Shown piece by piece: positions 51,917-62,745 of a stretch of DNA of 64,000 nt. The notes below the pieces were generated by a model. It was not told the DNA's origin and ran no database searches. It saw only the letters and a program-made list of their open reading frames with translations. The stretch is taken from assembly GCF_011174705.1 (NCBI RefSeq), contig NZ_JAANIJ010000001.1:2232001-2296000 (forward strand), written 5' to 3'. A program made the position numbers and the translations under genes. Within the stretch, counting starts at the first letter, position 1, and every line of letters begins with the position of its first letter. This stretch comes from Tessaracoccus coleopterorum (lineage in GTDB: Bacteria > Actinomycetota > Actinomycetes > Propionibacteriales > Propionibacteriaceae).

Positions 51917-53763
51917 TCAGGCCTCCGGGAGCCACACCCGCATCGTCGCCGGGCCCCGGTTGGCCCACGAGTGGTAGGGCACCAGCGGCACGTCGAGCGT
52001 CCCCTCGATCAGGTGCCCCCCGTCGTGGTACGGCCAGGCGGCCGCGTTGTGGCCGATCCTGCTCCCCTTGATGACGGCACCGACGCCGTCGTCGGTCAGC
52101 GTGGCAGCGTCGATCTGGAACTCGTTGACGGTCAGGTCGTCGGGAAGGTCGACCGACTCGGAGCACAGCACCAGGGGGCCGCGCTCGACGGCGACCGAGC
52201 CGCGCACAGCGTCGATCCGCGAGTCGGGGCGCGTGATCCGCGGGCCGACCGGAAGGGAGAGCACCACCGCGTCCCCGCGGTGACGCCGTCGACCCGGAAG
52301 GCGCCGGGCGTGACGGCGACGCCGTCCACCGTGGCGCCCTCGGCCCAGGCGGGGATGCGCAGATCCAGCGCGAACGGGGAAGGGGCCCGCTCCACGATCA
52401 CCCGCACCGTGCCGTCATACGGGTACCCCGTCTCGACCCGCAGCCGGACATCGCCGACGTTGAGCGTGGCGGGAGCGTACTGCACCAGCGCCACGCCATC
52501 GGGGTCTCCGCCGCCAGATAGCCGGCCAGGCTGGCCAGGGTGCGCGACACGTTCGTGGGGCAGCAGGACACGTCGAACCAGGGTGCGCGCAGCGAGGAGT
52601 TGGCCCGCGGCACCTGCCGGTCGGCGGGAGCCTCCGCGGCGGGGGTGCGGCGGTGCAGCGTGTTCGAGTAGAAGAACGACCTGCCGTCCTCGGCGGGGAG
52701 GCGGCGACGATGTTGTAGAGCGTGCGCTCGATCGCGTCGCCGTAGCGGAGGTCGCCCGTTGAAAGAAGCAGCCGCCAGGCCACCATGATCGACCCGACAC
52801 CCGCGCACGTCTCGCAGTAGGAGCGGTCGGGCGGGAGTTCGAAGTCCTCGCCGAATGCCTCGTCCTGGTGGTGCGAGCCCATGCCGCCTGTCACGTACGT
52901 GCGGCGGGCAAGTGCGTTGTCGTACTGGCGCCGGGCCGCGTCGAACAGTTCGGTGTCGCCCGACTCGACGGCGACGTCCACGGCCGAGGCCGCAAGGTAG
53001 AGGGCCCGGACGGCGTGACCGCGCAGCACGGTTGAGGTGCGGAACGGCTCGTCGTCCTGGTAGTAGGAGCGACCCCACTCGATGTCGGCCAGCAGGCCGT
53101 GGCCGCGCCGGTCGATGAAGACGCGGGCCTGCTCCAGGTAGCGGGCATCCCCGTCGCGCGGGACAGTTCGGCGAGACCCACCTCGATCTCGGGGTGCCCG
53201 CAGATGGTCTCGCGGGCGCCGTCGGCGAACTCGGTGACGACATGGTCGGCGGCCTTCAGCGCCACCCGCACGATCGTGGAGTCGGGGTGCCCGGTGCGGA
53301 TCCGGGCGACGGCGGCCTGGATCAGGTGGCCGTAGCAGTAGAGCTCGTGGCCCACTCGAAGTCGGTGTAGCGCGGATCCAGGCCCGGGTGGTCGAACCTG
53401 GTGTTGAGGTAGCCGTCATCCTCCTGAACGGCCTCGATGAGAGCACCGAGGCGCTCGATCTCCGCCTCAAGAGCCTCGTCGCCCGTGCGGCCCACCTCCC
53501 AGGCCATCGCCTCGATCAGCTTGTAGACGTCCGAGTCGGAGAACTCGCGTCCACGCCGCGACTCGGGAGCGTGCCATTGAGCGCGTGGGCGAAGTTGTCG
53601 ATCCAGCCGACCCTGGTCTCCCACGCGAGGGCGTGGGGGATGATCGCTTCGTGGTTGAGTCGTTGCCGATCACCCCAGAAGCCCCGTCGATCGTGACTCG
53701 GTCGATCCCCAGCGGCTTCAGGAGGCCGTGTGAGGGAGCGACGGGTACGGGCGAGGTGTGCAT
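51917..53763 (-). CDS. Glycoside hydrolase family 127 (beta-L-arabinofuranosidase)
   Basis: Last gene of the sugar operon. The (alpha/alpha)6 core includes FSDSDVYKLIEAMAWEVGRT, EDDGYLNTRFDHPGLDPRYT, GHELYCYGHLIQAAVA and YVTGGMGSHHQDEAFGEDFE LPPDRSYCETCAGVGSIMVA. The catalytic zinc site is present: Glu-x-Cys in CETCA and the Cys-Cys pair in DVSCCPTNVSRTLASLAGYL, one of which is the nucleophile in HypBA1. C-terminal beta domains follow (LRIPAWAEGATVDGVAV, VRGSVAVERGPLVLCSESVD). About 620 residues, cytoplasmic (no signal). Eight or nine frame breaks. It is expected to release L-arabinofuranose from imported oligosaccharides. Confidence 0.88.
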
Positions 53764-53792
53764 GGAATCTCCTTGATGGGCGGGGAGGTGGC

Positions 53793-54609
53793 TCAGCCCT
53801 TGACTGCGCCGGAGGTGAAGCCCTTGACGTAGTACTTCTGCAGGCGAGGAAGAGCACGAGGGCGGGGAGGGTGAGGATGACCACCCCGCGGTGGTGATGC
53901 CGTAGTCGATCACGCCCATCACCTGCTGGCGCATGTTGACGAGGGCGAGCGGCAGTGGCGCGTTCTCCATCGACAGCAGGTAGAGCGAGACCATGAAGTC
54001 GTTCCAGGCCGCCAGATAGGCGAACAGTCCGACGGTGATCAGCGCCGGCGTGACCGTCGGCAGCATGACCTTGAAGAACGAGCCCAGCTGGGAGCAGCCG
54101 TCGATCTGGGCCGCCTCCTCGAGCTCGCGGGGGATGGCGGCGAACGAGTTGCGCATCATGAACACGCCGAACGGGAGTTGGAAGAGCGTCAGGACGAGCC
54201 CGACGCCCGGCAGCGAGTTCTGCATGCCGATCCGCTGCATCCACACGATCAGCGGGATGAGCAGCGCCGCCACGGGCACCATCATCACCGACAGCACCAG
54301 GATGAACAGCAGGCTCTTTCCGCGGAACCGGAACCGGGCGAACGCGTACCCGCCGGTGGCCGCGCAGAGCACCGTCACGACGATCGCGATCACCGAGATG
54401 ATCAGCGAGTTGAGCAGGTAGGCGGGCAGCCCGCGCCCGTACTCGAACAGGGCCACGTAGTTGCCGAACCCGAAACCGGACGTCTGCGACGTGCCGGGGG
54501 CAGGGGAGACCGAGCTGATCACCGCCCATACGAGCGGGGCGAGGAAGGTGATCGCGATGCAACTGGTCAGGAAGTAGAAGAGTCCCTTGGACAGCGGGGT
54601 GGACTTCAC
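53793..54609 (-). CDS. Carbohydrate ABC transporter permease (MalG type)
   Basis: GTG start (VKSTPLSKGLFYFLTSCIAI) overlapping the previous permease's stop and preceded by AAGGAGG. Six helices. The EAA loop is AAIPRELEEAAQIDGCSQLG SFFKVMLPTVTPALITVGLF, followed by AAWNDFMVSLYLLSMENAPL, both standard for CUT1 MalG-type subunits. The C-terminal RYYVKGFTSGAVKG is the usual VxGxTxGAVKG ending and is reached after two frame breaks (about 53890 and 53850). About 273 residues. Confidence 0.92.
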
Positions 54610-55536
54610 CGGTCCTCCTTGTCCGAGACGCCCATGGCGCGAAGCTGGATGGCGTTGATGACGATGAGCGCGACGAGCACGAGGACCGAGAGCGCCGCTG
54701 CCATGCCGAGGTCGCGTTTGGTCTCGAACGCGTAGCGGTAGATGAGCTGGACGACGGTCATCGTCGAGTTGTTCGGCCCACCCTTGGTGAGCACGTAGAA
54801 CTGGTCGAAGGCCAGCAGCGAGCCGGTGATCGACATGATCATCGTCATCGCGATGGTGGGTTTGAGCAGCGGGAGCGTCACCTGGGTGAACGTCCTCCAC
54901 CGGCTCGCGCCGTCGATGCGGGCCGCCTCGTACACGTCGGTGGGATGGCCTGCAGCCCCACCATCGTGAGCAGCATGTAGAAGCCCGAGAAGCGCCACAC
55001 CACGAGGAAGACCGTCGCCCAGAGCGCACCGTCCGGCGTGCCGAGCAGCGAGCTGTTCTGCTCCATGACGCCGAGGCCGGCGAGGAACTTGTTGATGGGG
55101 CCGACCTGGGGTGAGTAGAGCGCGTAGAACAACACCGAAGCCGAGGCGATGCCGAGCGCTGAGGGCACCAGGATCGCGGTGCGCAGGATGTTGTTCCAGC
55201 GCCTCGCCTCCTGCACCAGCAGCGCGAGCCCCAGCGCGATCGGCATCAGGATCACGGTGGTGACCACGGTGTACTTCAGCGTGAACCAGACCGAGTCCAA
55301 CAGCAGCGGGTCGGCGAGGACCTTCGAGAAGTTCTCGACACCGTTGAGACCCTGGTTGCCGCCGAGCAGCGTCCACTTCGAGCCCGACATCATCACCACG
55401 AGGATGATCGGTGCCAGGAACAGCAGCACGAGGATCACGGTGACGGGGTGGCGAACGCCCAGCCGGCGGCCGCCTCCCGCTGCGCGTTGGTGCGACGCCC
55501 GCGCCGGACGGGCGCAACAGTCGTCGGTTTCGTCAT
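54606..55536 (-). CDS. Carbohydrate ABC transporter permease (MalF type)
   Basis: Begins MTKPTTVAPVRRGRRTNAQR (cytoplasmic basic tail), then VILVLLFLAPIILVVMMSGS, WTLLGGNQGLNGVENFSKVL, LVPSALGIASASVLFYALYS and the EAA loop TDVYEAARIDGASRWRTFTQ VTLPLLKPTIAMTMIMSITG, then FDQFYVLTKGGPNNSTMTVV QLIYRYAF, typical of CUT1 MalF-type permeases. About 310 residues. Frame breaks near 55445 and 54955. It pairs with the downstream MalG-type gene. The ATPase is not in the locus, so a shared MsiK-like ATPase encoded elsewhere is likely. Confidence 0.92.
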
Positions 55537-55607
55537 GGGTTTTCCTTGGTTAGAGCGGGCGGGGTGGGGTGGGGGAGGCCCACCCCCGGGAGCTCGCGGT
55601 GGCCGGG

Positions 55608-56896
55608 TCAGCCGCCGAGCGTCGACGTGATGGCGTCGTTCAGCGAATCGACCTGTGCGCCGTCGGCCCAGACCGCGTCCTGGATCAGGAGCTGCCAGTT
55701 GGAGCCGGCCGCGTTGAACGCCTCGTTGAAGTTGACGGCGACCGGGCGCGACCGTCCTTGATGGTGGCGTTGGCGATCCTGGTGCGCTCGTCGGCGCTTG
55801 CGTACCCGTTCTCGAGGACGCTGATGCTGGAGGCGGTGTCGTTGTTGTCGGCGAAGACCTTCTGCTGGGCGTCGTCGGACATCAGCCACGACATGAAGTT
55901 CCAGGCCTGGGCCACGTTCTTCGAGCTCTTGGAGACGCCGAGGGCGTCACCGCCGAGGAAGGTGGACTGGCCGCCGTCGACTCCGGGATCCCCGCGACGC
56001 CGATCTCGAAGTCGACCGTGTCGAACAGGCCCGTCACCGCGGTGTAGGGGTACTGCATGACGCCGATCCTGCCCTCCTGGAAGGGGGCGGTCCAGGTTGC
56101 TCCGGTCTCCTCCTTCGAGCCCGCGCCGAGACCGTTGGGGTCTCACGCAGGTCGCGGTAGGCGTCGTAGATCTTCTTGGCCGCGTCGGAGTTCAGGTTGG
56201 CGGTGGTGCCGTCCTTGATGACCTCTTCACCGCTGGCCCACATCATCGGGAACAGGGTGAAGACGAGCGCGCCGCCCGACTGGCCCGCCAGGTAGGTGCC
56301 CGCCACGCCGTCCTTGCCGAGGCCCGCGACGGCCTTGGAGTGGGTGACGAACTCGGCGAGGTTGGTCGGCCCGGCCTCGGGTCGAGGCCCGCCTCCTTGT
56401 AGAGATCCTTGTTCCACACCATCACCGAGATGTCGGTGACGAAGGGGAGGGTGTGCATCTTGCCGTCGATGGTTCCCGCGTCGATGTGGCCCTTCTGGAG
56501 GTTGTCGATGTCGAGCGTGCCGATCTCCTTGGTGAGGTCGGCGAAGACGCCCTGCTCCACCCAGTAGGGGATGCGCACGACGTCACCGGCGAGGATGTCG
56601 GGCAGCGTGTCGGTCTGGATGGCGCCGCCGACCTTGCCCTCGACGTCGTCGTTGGGCAGGATCTCGAGCTTGACCTGGTTCTTGTGGGACGAGTTGTACG
56701 CTTCGACGGCATTCTTCGCCTGCCGCTCGAGCGGGGCGCGCGTCCACATCGTCAGCTCCGTGCCGTCGTCCAGGCCGTCGCTGGGTACCGACGCTCCGGT
56801 GGTCGGCTCGGTGGGTGTGGTGTCGCCTCCGCAGGCCGTCAGGCCGAGGCCGAGGCTCAGGGCCGCGAGGGCGGCCACGATGGATCGGTTCAACAT
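55608..56896 (-). CDS. Carbohydrate ABC transporter substrate-binding lipoprotein
   Basis: The signal peptide SIVAALAALSLGLGLTACGG has the lipobox LTAC. It continues LTMWTRAPLERQAKNAVEAY, VKLEILPNDDVEGKVGGAIQ, DILAGDVVRIPYWVEQGVFA DLT, LPFVTDISVMVWNKDLYKEA GLDP and FLGGDALGVSKSSKNVAQAW NFMSWLMSDDAQQ, the standard CUT1 (family 1) binding-protein layout. About 430 residues. Frame breaks at about 56385, 56140, 55993 and 55750. It is the first gene of the operon and starts 216 bp from the divergent lacI-type gene. The ligand is presumably an arabinofuranosyl oligosaccharide, judging by the GH127 gene. Confidence 0.9.
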
Positions 56897-56963
56897 GTGT
56901 GGTCCTCTCATCTTCGAGGGTGCCGAAGGGTGTGATCCGCAAGGGCGGAACAGCCCGCCCCCG

Positions 56964-56981
56964 AAACCTTCGAAAAGGTTT
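56964..56981. promoter_or_regulatory. LacI-type operator candidate
   Basis: AAACCTTCGAAAAGGTTT has perfect 7-bp arms (AAACCTT/AAGGTTT) around CGAA, 68 bp before the binding-protein start and 132 bp before the divergent regulator gene. Size and central CG are usual for LacI-family sites. Confidence 0.65.
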
Positions 56982-57112
56982 GCGACAATCCTTGCACGGG
57001 GATCGATGGTCGTCAATAGCAATCTCGCCGCCGTTCAACACGCAGCTGGAACGCCTGGTGTAGGCTGCGGTTTCGAGGAGCCCCTGGCTGGGGCCGGACC
57101 GGAAGGGGACCG

Positions 57113-58127
57113 ATGTCGAAAACGGATTCGAGGGCCGCACCCCCACGCTCAACGATGTTGCCAAAAGGGCGCAGGTGTCGCTCTCCACCGCATCCAAGGC
57201 ACTGAACGGGCGCACGGACGTGAGCGAGGTCACCCGGTCCCGTGTGCTCGATGCGGCCAAGGACCTCAACTTCGTGCCCAACACCCTCGCCAAGTCGCTC
57301 CTGACGGGCCGCACCGGCACCGTCGGGCTGATCACACACGACTTCGAGGGCCGCTTCTCGATCCCACTGCTGATGGGCGCGGAGGACGCCTTCGGCCTCA
57401 ACAAGGTCTCCGTGCTCCTCTGCGACGCCCGCGGTGATGCCATCCGCGAGCGCTACCACCTGGGCGTGCTGATGCAGCGCCGCGTCGACGGGCTCATCAT
57501 CGTGGGTGCGCGGCCCGACACCCGCCAGTCGCTCGGGAGCGACATCCCGTTCCCGTCGTCTACGCCTACGCACCCTCCGACGACCCGGACGACTGCTCGA
57601 TCGTCTCTGACAACGTCGGCGCAGGCCGGATCGGCGTCGACCACCTGATCTCCACCGGGCGCAGGAACATCGCCATCCTCGGCGGCGACATCACCTACGG
57701 CGCGTCCGAGGAGCGCTCGCGGGGTGCCATGGAGCGGCTCGCGGCGGAGGGCCTCGCACCGCTCGGTGGGGCGCCCGTCTACGGCGCGTGGTCGGAGGAA
57801 TGGGGCCGCGCGGCCATGCGCACCACGCTGGCCCAGTACCCCGAGGTCGATGGCGTTCTCTGCGGGAACGACCAGATCGCACGGGCGCGCTGGACACGCT
57901 GCGCGACGCGGGTCGCCAGGTTCCGGGTGAGGTGGCCGTGGTCGGCCACGACAACTGGGCCATTCTCGCGACGGGGCCCGCCCGCGCTCACGAGCATCGA
58001 CATGAATCTTGAGGACATCGGGCGCAAGGCGGCCCAGCGGCTCGCCGAGGCGATGGACGGGCACCCGTCGCGCGGAGTCGAACTCCTCGCCCCGCGCCTT
58101 GTGGTGCGCAACTCGTCGGTCGCCTGA
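57113..58127 (+). CDS. LacI-family transcriptional regulator
   Basis: The DNA-binding headpiece is PTLNDVAKRAQVSLSTASKA LNGRTDVSEVTRSRVLDAAK DLNFVPN, a textbook LacI HTH and hinge. The periplasmic-binding-like core has VGLITHDFEGRFSIPLLMGA EDAF, RRVDGLIIVGARPDTRQSLG, VGAGRIGVDHLISTGRRNIA ILGGD and ALDTLRDAGRQVPGEVAVVG HDNW, ending LTSIDMNLEDIGRKAAQRLA. About 339 residues. Frame breaks near 57145, 57555, 57890 and 57975. AAGGGGA ribosome site. It is divergent from the sugar operon it presumably represses. Confidence 0.93.
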
Positions 58128-58130
58128 GGC

Positions 58131-59408
58131 TCACGCCCTGGTGAGCGCCCCCGCCAGTTCGGCGTAGATGTCGAGCATGGCCTTCGCCTGCGAGGCGATG
58201 GTCCACTGCGAGGCCAGTTCAATGGAGCGTGCCGCGGCCTGCTCCCGCCACTGCCGATCCTCGGACCGGGTGATGACACGCAGCAGACCTGCGGCGAGCG
58301 AGGCGGCCGTCGGCCTGGTGATCTCGCCGTTGACCCCCGGCTCGATGACCAGCGTCAGTTCGTGGTCGACCGAGACGATGGGCAGCCCGGCCAGCGCCGC
58401 CTCGTGCAGGACCAGCGCCTGGGTGTCGGTCTGGCTCGGGAAGGCGAACACGTCTGCCATGCCGTAGAACGCGCCGAGGGCGTCGCGCTTCTGCTCTCCG
58501 GGGAGGATGATCCGACCCGCGTCGCGCCCGGCGGCCAGCACCTTCCTGATGTGGCTGTAGCGTTCCCAGTCGCCGACGATGCACAGCCGCGCGTCGGGGC
58601 GCTGGGCGTGCACGAGGGTGAAGGCGTCGGCCAGCAGCGGCAGGTCCTTCTCGGGCGCGATACGGCCGGCGTAGAGCACCATCGGGCCGTCGGGGTGGGG
58701 ATCGGGGCGGCCCGGGTGGCAGGGCGTCGACGCCGTTGGGAACGACCCGGATCGTGGCATTGGTGCTGATCAGGCGGCAGCGGGCCGCCGTCTTCGGGGA
58801 TGGGGTCGTCACGAGGTCGGCCGACTCCAGCATCTTCTGGCACAGGCCGAGCAGCAGGGCGGTCGAGCGGCCGCGGTCCTCGTACTTCACCTCGGCGAGC
58901 CGCAGGTCCTGCTCGTCCATCACCTCACCCTTGGTGAGGCGGGCGAACGCGCGTACCACGCCCGTCAGTAGCGGGAGGACGGCGGAGTAGTGGTCGGCGT
59001 AGGCGTCGAAGTCGGTGTGCCAGGTGAGAAGCATCGGAATGCCGAGCCTGCGTGCCGCCCAGGTGCCGAGCACCCCGACGGGCCCGAAGCCGTGCACGTG
59101 GATCACGTCGGGCCTGAGCTCGGCGATCCGGTCGATGGTGCGGTCGAAGTGGCGTCCGTTGGCGACCCTGGTGGGCATCTTGGGCACGCGGACCGACGGC
59201 AGGCGGATCTCGGTGCGGCCGGGCCGACCATGATGCGGGTTCGGGCCCTTGGCGGCCGGTGCGACAACGATCACCTCGTCGCCCTTGTCGAGGAGGTTGC
59301 CCTCCAGTTGTTGGACGGCGAACATGAGGCCGTTGCTGCCGGGCCGTAGTTGTCCGTGAACTGCGCCACCCGAAGTGGGCGGGTGGCTCCTGTCGCGGCG
59401 TCGTTCAC
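58131..59408 (-). CDS. Glycosyltransferase family 4 protein
   Basis: The N-terminal acceptor domain is RPLRVAQFTDNYGPGSNGLM FAVQQLEGNLLDKGDEVIVV AP, then DVIHVHGFGPVGVLGTWAAR RLGIPMLLTWHTDFDAYADH Y. The donor-binding domain has RVVPNGVDALPPG, GPMVLYAGRIAPEKDLPLLA DAF, CIVGDWERYSHIRKVLA, GMADVFAFPSQTDTQALVLH EAALAGLPIVSVDHELTL, including the E-x7-E motif (EAALAGLP region). About 425 residues; probably cytoplasmic and membrane-associated, similar to MgtA/PimB-like lipid mannosyl or glucosyl transferases. GTG start 6 nt after TATTGT. Frame breaks near 59340, 59228 and 58715. Confidence 0.88.
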
Positions 59409-59414
59409 CCTGTC

Positions 59415-59441
59415 ACAATAGCGGCCCCGGGGCGGTGACAA
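59415..59441 (-). promoter_or_regulatory. Leaderless promoter of the GT4 gene
   Basis: On the minus strand TTGTCA (59436-59441), a 15-bp spacer (16 if a base is lost from its C/G run) and TATTGT (59415-59420) lie 6 nt before the GTG at 59408. It is one of the clearest examples of the leaderless pattern in the window. Confidence 0.6.
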
Positions 59442-59469
59442 CGCAGCCACCGTGCCGGATGGACGCGGC

Positions 59470-61030
59470 TCAGCCGAGTCGCACCACGCGGTCGCAGTCG
59501 GCCATCACGTCGGGGTCGTGGGTGATCACGAGCATTGCGGCGCCGTCGAACGCGCGCCACACATCGGCCATCAGGGCGTCGGCGGTCTCACGGTCGAGGT
59601 GTTCGGTCGGTTCGTCCAGGATGATCAGCGACCGGTCGGCGACCAGGAGCCGGGCCAGCGCGAGGCGGCGCCTCTCGCCCCCGAGAGGGTCGATCCGTCC
59701 TCCCCGATGCGGCGCTGCGGATCGATGTCCAGCCCGGCTCGGGCCAGGGCGTCGACGATCTCCGCGGCCGTGGCGTCCCTGGCCCCGATGCGCACGTTCT
59801 CCGCCACGGTCGTGGCGAAGATGTGTGCGTCCTGCTCGAGGTAACCGACCCGTCCACCGCGGTGCAGCTCGCCGCTCAGTGGTGGGATCAGGCCCATGGC
59901 GGTGGCCGCGATCGTGGTCTTCCCGACTCCCGAGGGCCCGGCGAGCGCGACCCGCTCTCCCGGCCGGACATCCAGGTCGATCCCCTCCAGCACAGGGCCG
60001 GAGCCGGGCCAGCCGACGGCCGCGTCGACCAGGCGCAGCCCGGGTGCCCCACCCTCCGGGTCGGTGACGTCGCCGGTGCCGACGGCCGGTGTGTCGAGTA
60101 CCTCGCCGATCCGGCTGAGCGCGGCCTGGGCGCGGGTCCAGGTCTGGGCGGCCTGCGCGAAGGTGTTCAGCACCTCGTGCAGCGCCAACGGAGTCAGCGC
60201 GAGGACCGCGAGCATGCGTGGGTCGAGTTCCCCGGCGCGCACGGCGATCGTGCCGAACCACAGCGATGCGGCCACCGAGAGGCCGGAGGCCAGGATCTGG
60301 CCACCCGCCGCGATGCCCGCACCCACGCCCCGCGTGACTCCTGCCCGCGCAGTTCGTCGTCGATGGCCAGGAGACGGTCCAGTTCGGCCGCGTCGGCACC
60401 GTAGGCGACGAGATCGGTCGAGGTGAGGGCCAGCTCGCGGGTGGCGTCTGCGAGTCGGCCGCGGGTGGTCACGGAGTCCCGGTCGGCCCGCAGGGTCATC
60501 CACTGCGTCCACCACGGCAGCAGCACACCGGCCAGCACCGCCGTGGCGAGCAGCACGAGCGCGGCAGGCAGGTTGAACACCCCGAGCATGACGGTGGCTC
60601 CCACCACGACGACGGAGGCGGAGAGGAACGGCAGCGCCACGCGCACCACCAGGTCCTGGATCGCCGTCACGTCTGTCACCACGCGGGTGAGCAGGTCGCC
60701 GCGGCGGCGGCCGATCAGGGTGGTGCGGGCGAGGCGGTCGTAGACCCGTACCCGCAGCGCGCCCTGCATGCGCAGCGCGACATCGTGGCCGAAGATGCGT
60801 TCGACGTAGCGGAAGGCGCCGCGCGAGATGCCGAAGGCGCGCACCCCCACCGCCGCGGGCTGTAGGTAGAGCACGGGCGGGGCCATCGCCGCGAACGAGA
60901 TGAGCCAGGCGGACACGCCCATCAGCGCCACCGACGAGGCCGACGCCATGGCGGCGAAGAAGACGGCGAGCAGGAGCCTGCCGCGGGCCTTCGGCACCTC
61001 GCGGAGGAGTTCCCTCAGCAGCGCGATCAT
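59470..61030 (-). CDS. cydC: Heterodimeric thiol ABC exporter subunit CydC
   Basis: Forms with CydD the inner-membrane exporter of cysteine/glutathione-type thiols needed to mature cytochrome bd. MIALLRELLREVPKARGRLL, then GVSAWLISFAAMAPPVLYLQ PAAVGVRAFGISRGAFRYVE RI, which is diagnostic for CydC. The ATPase has LAGPSGVGKTTIAATAMGL, a signature in LSGGERRRLALARLLVADRS, and LIILDEPTEHLDRETADALM. About 521 residues. Frame breaks at about 60340 and 59683. The start overlaps the cydD stop. Confidence 0.92.
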
Positions 61031-62632
61031 GCGGCCACCACCTCGACGACGCGGTCGGCCGCCTCGAGCACGGCCGGTCGGTGGGACACCACGAGCGCAC
61101 CCGCGCCAGTGCCGCGCACGGCCCGGATGACGTGGGCCTCGGTGTCGGCGTCGAGGCCGGCGGTGGGTTCGTCGAGGATGAGGAAGCGGGCGCCGCCCAC
61201 CCGGATCCGGACGAGGGCCCGCGCAAGGGCGACCCGGCGGCGTTCACCCGCGGAGAGGCCTTCGCCGTCGTCGCCGACGGGCTTGTCCGCGCCGAAGTCG
61301 GCCCCGGCATCGGTGAGGGCTGCTGCGATGGTCGCGCCGTCCACGCCCGGATGACCGAGGGCGACGTTGTCGCCGACGGTGCCGCGGACCAGACCCGGCT
61401 CCTGCGCTACCCAGGCGACCTGGCCGCGCCAGGACGCGTGGTCGGTGTCGGCCAACGGTTGCCCTCCGACGCTCACCCGGCCGCCGGTCGGGGTGAGGAA
61501 GCCCATCGCCATCGCGAGGGCGGTCGACTTGCCCCCTCCGGATGAGCCGCTGAGCGCCACCACCTCGCCGGGTTCGACCACCAGGCTGAGGCGTTCCACC
61601 GCCGGGCCTCGGCACCCGGGTAGGTGTAGCTGACATCCTCGAGGGCCAGCGGGCCTCCGGGGCGGCGAGGGCGCCGGTGGCGACCGGGGCCGCGTCGATC
61701 ACGGCGAACGCGGCGTCGGCCGCCGCGACACCGTCGGCCGAGTCGTGGAAGTGCACGCCCACCTGCCGCACGGGCAGGAACGCCTCGGGGCGAGGATCAG
61801 CACGAAGAGGGCGGTCGTGAAGTCGACCTGCCCGTCCACCAACCGGAACCCGATGGTGACGGCCACGATCGCCACCGACAAGGTGGCGAGCAGTTCGAGC
61901 GCGAACGACGACAGGAACGACACGTACAGCGTGCGCATGGTGGCGTCGCGGTACTGCTCCTCGCCGATCTCGACGCCCTTCTTCTGGGCCCGTGCCCGCG
62001 CGAAGGCCTGCAGCGTCGGGAGGCCTGCGATCAGGTCGGCGAAGTGGTTGGCGAGCCGGTCTGCCACGGCGAAGCTCCGTCGGGTCGCCTTCTCGGTGGT
62101 CCACCCGATCAGGGCCATGAATACCGGGATGAGCGGGAGGGTGAAGGCGATGATGATGGCCGAGGGCCAGTCGGCGAGCAGGATCACGGCGCCGATGATG
62201 AACGGGACGGTCGCGGCCAGCCCAAGTTGGGGCAGGTACTTCGAGAAGTAGCCGTCGAGGGAGTCGAGGCCCTGCGTGACGGTGCGCACCAGCGAGGCGG
62301 ATGAGGTGCCCCGATGGGGTGCCGAGCCTGGCCCGCAGCACGTCGCGGCGCAGGTCGGACTTCACGGAGGCCGCGGCGCGGTGGGCCAGCACGGAGCTGA
62401 GCCAGGCGAGCAGGCCGCGACCGGCGAACACCGCCAGGAGCGCCACCAGCGCGCCCTGCCAGCCGGGCGGGAAGCTCTTCGACGCGAATGCGGTGGTGAG
62501 CCAGCGGGCGAGCAGGTCGGCCTGTGCGATCAGGAGGACCGCGGTGGCAACCCCGACGGCGACGGAGGCGATGAGGAAGCTGCGGGTGGCCCGTGCGCGT
62601 TGCAGCAGCCTCGGGTGGATCGGTCCGGCCAT
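61027..62632 (-). CDS. cydD: Heterodimeric thiol ABC exporter subunit CydD
   Basis: Partner of CydC. MAGPIHPRLLQRARATRSFL IAS, six membrane helices with QGLDSLDGYFSKYLPQLGLA and IAFTLPLIPVFMALIGWTTE KAT, the CydD-typical core, then VDFTTALFVLILAPEAFLPV RQVGVHFHDSADG. The ATPase has ALSGSSGGGKSTALAMAMGF, LSAGERRRVALARALVRI and ARFLILDEPTAGLDADTEAH. The signature is LSAGE rather than LSGGE. About 537 residues. Four frame breaks (about 62312, 61793, 61660 and 61600). Confidence 0.92.
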
Positions 62633-62745
62633 TGCCTCAGTTTCCCATGTCGGTTCAAGCGGGTCGCCGTGGCGGACCCGGGTTGTGGCGAGGCCCGCCT
62701 CCGCGGGGAGTCGGGCCTCGTTGCTGTCGGTCGGATCGGGTCGGC

